Source: a virus
Virus record (IMG/VR): IMGVR_UViG_3300025652_000394
Location: 1 to 28,126 of that record
DNA length: 28,126 bases
Strand: one strand, 5' to 3'
The position numbers and the translations under genes were made by a program. Shown here in pieces: positions 1 to 9,100 of this stretch (position 1 is the stretch's first letter; every line of letters begins with the position of its first letter). Below the pieces are notes generated by a model. The model worked only from the letters and a program-made list of their open reading frames with translations. It was not told the DNA's origin and made no database searches.

Positions 1-1
1 C

Positions 2-103
2 GTTAAAGGTTCTGGGGTAGATGGCGAACCGTTAGAAGAAAACTATGCTCTTGCTGACTTTATTGAAAAGTACAATGAACTAAAGGCGCAGAATAATAGA
101 TAA
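2..103 (+). CDS. 3' end of an unidentified upstream gene (partial)
   Basis: An open frame enters from the left edge and ends with TAA at 101-103, giving the last 33 residues of a protein. The fragment is acidic and probably helical, ending in FIEKYNELKAQNNR. The next gene starts three bases after this stop, so the two are probably co-transcribed. In crAss-like phages the giant RNA polymerase genes lie next to virion-protein genes, so a structural protein is a reasonable guess, but the fragment is too short to identify. It could also be chance, although codon use and the tight junction favour a real gene. Confidence 0.7.
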   Translation, partial: VKGSGVDGEPLEENYALADFIEKYNELKAQNNR

Positions 104-106
104 AAT

Positions 107-3100
107 ATGAGCGATACTAAACCACTCGATCCTCTTACTGGATTACTTTCTAAGCCTAAAGCAACAGACCCTCTTGGGGCATTACTTTCTGAAGGAACAG
201 GGACATACAGACCTAGAGAACGAGGCTCTCAAACTCAAGGTTTATTTGGGGCAGTCAGTACAGGAGATTTCTCTAACTATTCTGATTACGGGTTAGATGT
301 CTCTGCACAAACCAGAGACTACGAAGAACTTAGAGCTCAGAGACAAAGTAATTGGGAAAAGTACGGTAGAGGATTTACAAAGCTTGGTGTAACTGCAGGC
401 GCATCTTTTGTTAACACTTTTACAGGAATGGCAGGTCTCTTAGACTATGCTACTGATACAAGTAAATCTTTCAGCGAAAAAAGCTTAGCTGCATACGAAG
501 CAAAGCATGCCAGAGCAATAGACACAGAAGAGTGGAGAGAGTCTATACGGAAGGCTATGCCTCATTACTACACTAGAGAGGAGATAGCTAACAAGGGAAC
601 ACTTGAGGGTATATGGACAGCAAACTTTCTTAGCGATAAAGTATTTGACGGCGTAGGATTTTTCTTGGGAACTGCTGCAAGTATGTATGCAACTGGGGGA
701 CTTGGTATATTAGGAAGAGCAGGACAAGCATTAAAGCTTTCACGATCATTAGCTGCATATAGAACAGGTAAGTCTTTGGCTTCTGGGACGGGTGTTGCCA
801 AGTCTTTAAATACATACAGAAATACTAAATTCTGGACATCAAAGGTAGGGGGAGCAGCAGCTTATATGGAAGGGGCTTTTTATTCATCACTAGGTGAAGC
901 TGCATTAGAAGGCAGAGAGACAGGTCGTATAACATACGAGAAGCTTGTAGAGAAAGCAAAAAAGGATAAGGAGTTTAGAGGAGAAGATCCTAACCTGACT
1001 TCTCAGGAAATGCAACAACTTAAGATGCAAGCTCAGGAAGCTGAAGCTTCTGCATTTTATGGGAACGTTGCTGTACTTACTGCAAGTAACGCGGTTGCAT
1101 TTAGAGGGCTGTTAAAGCCATTCAAATCTAGAAATGTAACTTCATCTTTTCTTAGAAAAACAACAACAGCTGAAAGAGCAGCCGGTAAAGGCTTAGTCGT
1201 TGACAAACTTGCAGATCTTCCAGGAGGATTTAGACAAGTAGCACAGGGAGCTAGGTTTAGTGCTCCTTTTCTAGCTACAATGGCATCTGAGGGAACAGAA
1301 GAAGCTTCTCAATATGCTATACAAGAAGGTATTACAGACTATCAAATGGCTCGCTATAATGACGCAGGTCTAGGAGAGCTAGTTGAGGGGATGATGGATA
1401 CTAGCAGAATAAAAGCTCTAGGTGAAGCTCTTCCTCAGATAGGGAAGAGAGCGTCTGAAACATTTTCTAACCCTGAATCAAGAGAGCAATTCATCATCGG
1501 TGCACTTGTAGGTATACTTGGGGGAGGTAAAACTAGCTTCCAAGAATCACAAGCTAAGCGCAAAAACAGAGATGTACAAGAGAAGCTATTTAATAGCCCT
1601 GCCTTTTACAATCTTGCAGCAAAGTCAGAAGAGGTAGGAGTACAATCTTATTTCTTAAAAGAGATGGAGAAAGCTGAAGCCGCAGGTGACTCTAAGCTAT
1701 ATGACTTTTATCAAAAGAAGTTTAGAGCAGCTCAGATTCTACAACATTACGAGGCTGGGAGCCTGGATATGTTTAGAGAGATGATGACTGATGCTAAAGA
1801 CCTGAGTGAGAAAGAGTTTAAAGAAACCTTTGGGTATGATGCTGACAGTAAGATCGATCAGAACAAACAGATTGATGGTATACTAGAGACAGTAAAAGAA
1901 GTAGAGAAGTCTGCGTCTTTCATAGATGAGATGTTTGCTACTCCTACAAAGAGGGGAGTCTCCAGGTTGTTTATGTCAAAGGAGGCAAAACAATTAGAAG
2001 ACGAAGAGCAGGCAGACGAGAGTGTATACAAAAAGTTCTTAAAGCAAGAAGCTGCTACACTGCGTATGGTTGACGGAGCCATACAAGAAAAAGTAGATAA
2101 AATTAAAGCTATGTTCCCTGACTCTAGCTTGTCCGTAGAGACAGAGCAGAAGGACGGAAAAAAGCGAGTAATTGATATCGAGAACAGGCTTAGAAGATAT
2201 GCTCGTAATGCTTTTGGGGTAGTGACAGAAGAAGGATTTACTCCCTCATCTCCTAACCTTGTTAAAAACATGAATACTTTGCTTGAAGACGCACGTAAAA
2301 CTATGGCGCCTGAGCAGTTTGTAGCTTTAAAACAAGAACTCGAAGATCTTAGAGACCTCATTACACAAAAAGATAATGGTGCTCAAGGTTTAAAAAACCT
2401 GCTGCGTGATCCGAAGACTCGAGACTTGGCTATATCAAGAGCAAAGTTGGTAGAACGTACAGCTAAGCAACAAAAGATAGATGCAGTAGTAGACGAAGCT
2501 ATCACTAGTACGGTTGATTCTGATGAACTTGCAGAGAAGGTAAAAGGATTTAAAGAAGCTGGTGTGTCCGAAGCAGCTATTGAAAAAGCAAACAACGAAG
2601 TACGAGATAGACAAGCAACAGTTGCAGAAGCAAGAGCTAGCTGGGACACAATAACCAGAAGTGATGTTGCAAAGCTAACTGGACTTACTCCTTTACAAGA
2701 AAAAGCACGCAAAGCCTATCTAGAAGGACGAGCTCAAGAGGAACCTCTTGTAAATACTGTAGAAGTTGCCCGAAAGAAACAAGCAGAACGAGATCGTCAA
2801 AGACGTCAAAACTCGAAGGATGACGAGCCACAGGCAGGTAAAACAAAAACGGATACCTCAGCTGCTCCTGGGAGTGAAAATACTAACGAACCTTCAGCTA
2901 CAAAAGAAGATGCATTGTTTACTAGGTCTGATGGACAAGGACAGTTTGAATTAACAGATGACGGTAAAGTTTTTGTTAGTTCTACGGGACAGCCTTTTTC
3001 TAATAACCTTGATGAGCAGAGAACAGTAGACGGGAAACCCGTCATAGACCGCAAAGACTTACTTGATAGTGAAGAAGTAAAAGCTGGTAGTACTGTAGAG

Positions 3101-6100
3101 CTTGAAGTCATAGAAGATTCTTGGTGGTTAGAGAACAGAAACAAAACTGAATACTCTAATCAAGCAGCACATATTCCTATATATGTACGTGTACCTGGGA
3201 AAGGTATTGTAGGTGTTCTTGCATCTAATGATAGCGCTATGCGTCGTGCTGTTTATGAGAACTGGAAAGCAGGTAAGCAAGAAGAACAAGCAGTAACTGT
3301 TAAAGTAGCACAGAAGCAACTTAATAACAGAAACAATGCTGTTGCGGCGGCAGAGGACGGAACGCAAGTACCTTTCTTCTTTAATGTATTTGAAACCTTT
3401 GGAAACGTACCTATAGGAGTTGTTATCTATGATAAGGACGGTACAAACGCGAGAGGAATCACAGTTGCTAACACACAAATGTTATCTCCTGCAGAGCAAG
3501 CAAGCCTTGATACTGCAGTGCAAAGAACAAAAGCACAAGGACTTAAATACGGACAAGTTGTAGTCTTTGCTAAAAACTCTAACGGAGAATGGAGATCCCA
3601 TGTAGTCTCAACCGCAAAGCTTAATGAAGCAGAGCAAGCTAGAGCATTAGAGCTTCTGTCAAAATCAAGTGACTCTGCAGCATACAATGAGCTTGTTGAT
3701 CTTGTCGGACTTAACACGTTAGAGCCAGGAGAATTTGATGTAATACAGAATCTATTCTTACAAGTAGAAGACAGATATATACCTGGGACGAATAAACGTG
3801 TCATACGTATGGGTATACCAATACCTACAACACAGACTACTGTTCCAGGAGCATTTCTTATAGCATCTATTGATAGTGAAACTTTAGAAGGTCTTGTAAA
3901 TGGGACCTTGACTGCTGCTGACATTAGAAAAAACAAAAATGTCCTTGGAAATCTAGTGCAAGAAGTTACTAAGGATGAAGAAGGAAGAGTTATTACTAAA
4001 GGAATTGGATTCCAAGTACTCAAGCAAAACGATGTAGCTGATAAATTTATAAACAGCATTGTCCCAGAGCTATCTAAGCTTATTGCTAATAAAAGACGGC
4101 AGGTTGACATAGCGGATATGAACACCGACCCTGCAGCATTCCAAGCGCTAGCTAGTGCTACGCATGAGCGTAATCCAAACGACACCGCAGCTGGGTTTGC
4201 AGGAATCATAGGGACAGACATAGCTAAAGTTAATGGATCTATACATCACGATATAGGCCTAAGCTTTGATGTAGCTGAGACAAGAGTAGGAGGGAAGAAG
4301 CTAACTGCAGAATCTGTAAAAATAACTCCTCATCAACCTAACACTCCCCCACAAGCAGCACCAACTAATACAGAGCGCGCATTTGCAGAAGCAGCAGAAG
4401 CACAACGTAGAAAAGCTGCACAACAACAAAACCAAGAGCCTGGACCGCAACAGGAACCAGGACTTGAACAAAAAGAACCTGAGTTTACTCAAAAATATAT
4501 CTTTGAACCAGGCATAACCATAGAAGGAAAAGACGTACAAGTTGCTCTTGGTCCAAAGACAGGAAAGATAGCTGCAATTCAGTACTTCGATAACGACACA
4601 ATTTATTTTGTAGAGAAATCAAATACTGCTGAGTGGGAAAAAAGCATAGGGCCTAAAGTAGTACAAGCAATTCGTGCCCAGGCAAATACAAAGTTAGATG
4701 ATAACGTAAGTGAGGACGATGCCCCATTCCGATTAGCTGGAGAAGATCCTATAGTTAAGATGGATAGAGCTGAGGCTGAAGCATGGCTAAAGAAGAGAGG
4801 TATACCTGTAGAGTTTTATGATGCTGCACTACGAGTAGGCAGTTCAGTTGCTCATGGTTACATGAAGAACGCTGGGGTATACTTGTGGAACAACGCTGAA
4901 GTAGGTACTGAATACCACGAGGCATTCCACTATAGCTTTCGAACAATGCTTACAGATAAGCAAAGAGAAGCGCTGTACAAAGAAGCACGAGTAAAGTACA
5001 ACTTGCCAAATGCTACACCTCTTGAGTTAGAAGAAATGATGGCTGAGGAGTTTAGAGACTATGTGTTTACAGCACAGGGTACAGAAGAAACTCTCCCAGG
5101 TAAGATCAAAAAGTTCTTTCAAGACCTGTTTAACTTTATTAAAGCTCTATTTACCAACACAGTAGAGATACAACAGTTTTACTCTCTTATAGAGTCAAAC
5201 AAGATGCCTAAGAAGTTTGAGCGTAGTGCTGAAAGATTTGAGGGCAAGGAAGCGTACAGACTTGTAGACGCCTTTAACCAAGACTTTGAGTTCCAACAAG
5301 AAGTAGTAGACAGTGTTAGCTCCGTCTTTATAAAGCATTTCAAAGAGCTAGAAGACTTCCGTATAAACAAAAAGCTTTTAGTTACAGAATTGCTAGGAAC
5401 AGGTGAGAACAACAAGGGAGAAATTGCTAGATTTTTTCTTAAGCACTCTATCAGTAATCCTGATGGGACATATGTAAGCGAAGAGGCTCTTGACGCATTT
5501 GCAAAAGCAACAACTAAACAAGAACGAGGTGCAGCAGCCAAGAAATATAAATTTATAGCAGGTATTCCTGCAACAGATGCAATCCTTGAAGGGGCAATTC
5601 CCATTTCTTTTATACGAAACTCAAACAGTGCTGATCTCAAAAAAGCTGCAAGTGTATACTTCAATGTGTGGAACAATTGGATTAACGTAGAAGACGAATT
5701 AGGAAACGTAGACAAATTTGGGTGGAGAGACGCTGTCGCAATGGACTTGAAAAAATACGGCTACACCGTAGGACTTGCTAAATCACAAGTCAGAAAAGAC
5801 TTAATAGAAGACGAAGGATTGGCAAGTAAAGAAGAAACTAATTACGATAAGATTTTCAACATCTCTCACTTTGAGCAAGATCCTACAAAGACTGTTAGCG
5901 AAGAGGTAAGAAGATTATTCTCTAAGATTACAAATGCCAAAGAAAATTCTGTAGGCTTTGTTACATACGTTAATGTAGATGAAGCTATACGAGCTTCACT
6001 CGCAGTTGCAGTAGGATCACAGTCATACGAAGAAATTTTAGGTAACATCATAGAAGCTGCTCCTAACTTCGAAGTACTACAACCTATTGCAAACTTTTTA

Positions 6101-9100
6101 AAAGGTCCTGTACAGGCAGCAGATGCTGCAGCATTATCTAGGTTCTTTAAAAAGACTTACTCGGAACACCGAATAGTAAAGGAAGAGATGATAGAAGAGG
6201 CGATGAACGTTAAGACGATCAACTCTGATAGAAAAAGTGCTGCAATAGGATGGGCTACTAGTTGGAAAGCAGAGTCAGTATCCACTGAAATTGTAACTCG
6301 ACCAGGAGCAGTATTTATAGAATCAAAAGGCAAGCTAAAGTTTAACAATAATGTTATTGAAGGCAAAGCAAGATTGCAGCACATTAAAAGTGCTATAGCT
6401 CAATACCAAAAAGCATCTAGTACAGAAGCAAAAGCAGTTGCGCTTAATGACCTTATGTGGTTCTCATCACTAGGAATGGCTAGGACTAAGTCAGAAGCAG
6501 AGGCTAGATTGTTAAGCTACTTGAAGAAGCATGAGGGTAACCCGGAAGATGAAGCCCAAATCATATATAACAAGTTAATAAACGCTGTTATAAGTAAAGC
6601 TCTTAATCTTACAACCGAAGGAGGCATAGTAAAGAAGGCAACACTGAAAGAGACTCCAGTAAACTTCTTTAAGTCAGAAGGTTCTACCATTAAAGCTCTG
6701 GCAGAAATAGCCGCAGAGTTTACCCTCCCTACAGCACTCGCATACGTTAACGGAAAAGGAAAGACTATCTATCCTTACAACCTCCCAACTACGTTTAGTG
6801 ATACGTTGCAGGATATGAGAAAGGGAAAGGACTCAGAGCTGTACCAGCTTATGATGAAAGACCCTTCTTTGGCAATGACTATTGGGGAGAAGGAAAAAGG
6901 TAGAGCGCTATTCTTGTACTTGTTAGAAAGCAAAGAGTTTGACATTACTAGCTTTAGCTTAGATGTAGTTCAGAATGAATCGCAGGACGATCAAAATATA
7001 GAGTATAAGAAGTTGTCGGAAAGAGACTCTATGATTCTTCGACTCAACATGTTCTTAAACGACGGACAGAAATACTCTTACATACCACTCCCTGTACAGG
7101 AAACAAGAGGTAGAATAGATTTCTTAAAGGTTCCCACTTTTGGTAACCCTATTAAGAAAAGCATAACAAAAGCAGGTATCCCAAAGACCGCATCGGGAGA
7201 ACAAGCTATGCTTACTCATATTGTTCTACGAGACTTAGTAAGACTAAGCCTTAATCCTGCTCTGGCAAAAAATGTAAATAACGGCTTCCATCTATCAGGT
7301 ATAACAGACGTAGAAGTAAAAGGGGGAAGACTATCTCAAGTTATTCAGGACGCATTAAAGTATCCAAAGGGTCCAGAGTATAAATACGTATTTGATGAAA
7401 TTAACAGTCAAGTAAAAAACTATTCTGAAACTGTGTTTCAAAAATACGGACAGGAGTTTATGCAGGAACTTGCTAAATACAACATTCTCAAACTAGACGA
7501 GGAGAAAAACTCTTGGTCAATACCCAAGAACTCGAGGCTAGACGCAAGTCAAAGTAACTACGGAAGTGTCTCTGAGATGGTGAAGGCTTACATGCTTACT
7601 GACCTTGTAGCTAGGATAGAAATGGCACAAGCATTCCGTGGAGGAGTGATGCAATTTAAAGACACAACAGCATTCTATAAAAGAATGGGCTTGCTCAATA
7701 CTCCAGGTGATAAGCTAATGATGGAAGGAGAGGTTGTACATGATCCTACGTACGGTATACCTAAAATTATTAAGGAAGCAAGCATACAGAAGATTCGTAT
7801 TTCTGATCCTTACCATGATGAGATAGCTGGACGCATAGAAAGAATGTACGTCAAGTACTTCGAAAACTTGAATTACAGTATAGAGGAGGCCGCTGAAAAA
7901 GCAAGGAATATAGCGGATCAGTATAAAACTGATAACAGAGGTGCTGACCACACAGATGCGCAGGCATTTATATCTCCATACATGTTCCGTAATATTGAGC
8001 AGGGTCTGGGCAGGTGGACAGCTAAGGATGAGCAGTGGTTCAATGAGTATATCGCAGGAAAAGGAGAATGGAAAGCAAAGTACACTCCCGCTTACAAGTT
8101 TTACGCAGAAGAGAGACTAATAGATAAAGGAGTCTTAAACGTAGATATGCAGAAGAACTCCTATGTTGTACTCACAAAAGACTTTGTGCAGGGTAACGAG
8201 TTGTTAACTGCTATGTACAATAGAATGATGAATCCTAACGATCCTATTGACATCATCAACACAGAGTCTGCGAAGAAATCATTTAAAGGACAGCTCTTTG
8301 AAGTTAATCAAGAGTTAGGAGAACAGATGTTTGCTGGGTTAGAATCAAGAGACATGGACGGCTCTAAGCTTTACATGCCTCAAATTATCAATGACAAAGA
8401 GGACATGACTGCTAAGATGAATCGCCAGATTCGTAAAGGCATTCCTACAATGGTAGATAAAACAGCTACCTATACCTTAGCAGACGGCACCACTCTTACA
8501 GGGGAACAGTTACTCAACGAGTATCACAATGCCAATGAAGAGATCATACAAATGCAGGGCAAAAAGTTATTTGATGAACTTGGATGGACCGCGTTAAAAG
8601 AAGATCCAAGCAACAATGAGTTACGTCTTAACTTCCTGCAAAGAATACGTGAGGTTATATATGATAACAAGCTTAAGAACAATCAAGTTGATTCTAACTT
8701 AGATAAGCAGCTTAGGTTAGTAGAAGACTTGGAAACAGGACGCTACGATTTCAACGTACCTCTGTACTTCCCAGTATACCAAAGAGAGTTCGAGAGTTTA
8801 ATTTACTCTTTGTTCAAGTCTAATGTCTACCAGATCAAGCTCCCAGGAAGAGAGCTAGTGCAAGTTGCAGGTCCAGGTAAGTGGGAGATTGATGGAGAAA
8901 TAAGAGAGCTCAGACACCTAGATATTGACGAGTCAACTGGAAATGTAATACACTCAGAAGTACTTATCTCACAAGACGTAGCAGACAGATTAGGACTAAA
9001 AGTAGGAGATACAGGTATTATGTACCGTATCCCAAACCAAGACTACTCTTCAAATGTCCCAAGTAGAATAGCAGGCATTCTCCCAAAAGGGTACAGCAAA

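Noticed and set aside
3427-4221. 264-aa minus-strand open frame opposite the giant gene, and other antisense frames between 568 and 10840
   Set aside because: They are shadows of the plus-strand gene: compositions are rich in Ser, Leu and Cys with no domain, and none has a plausible leader or neighbouring gene.
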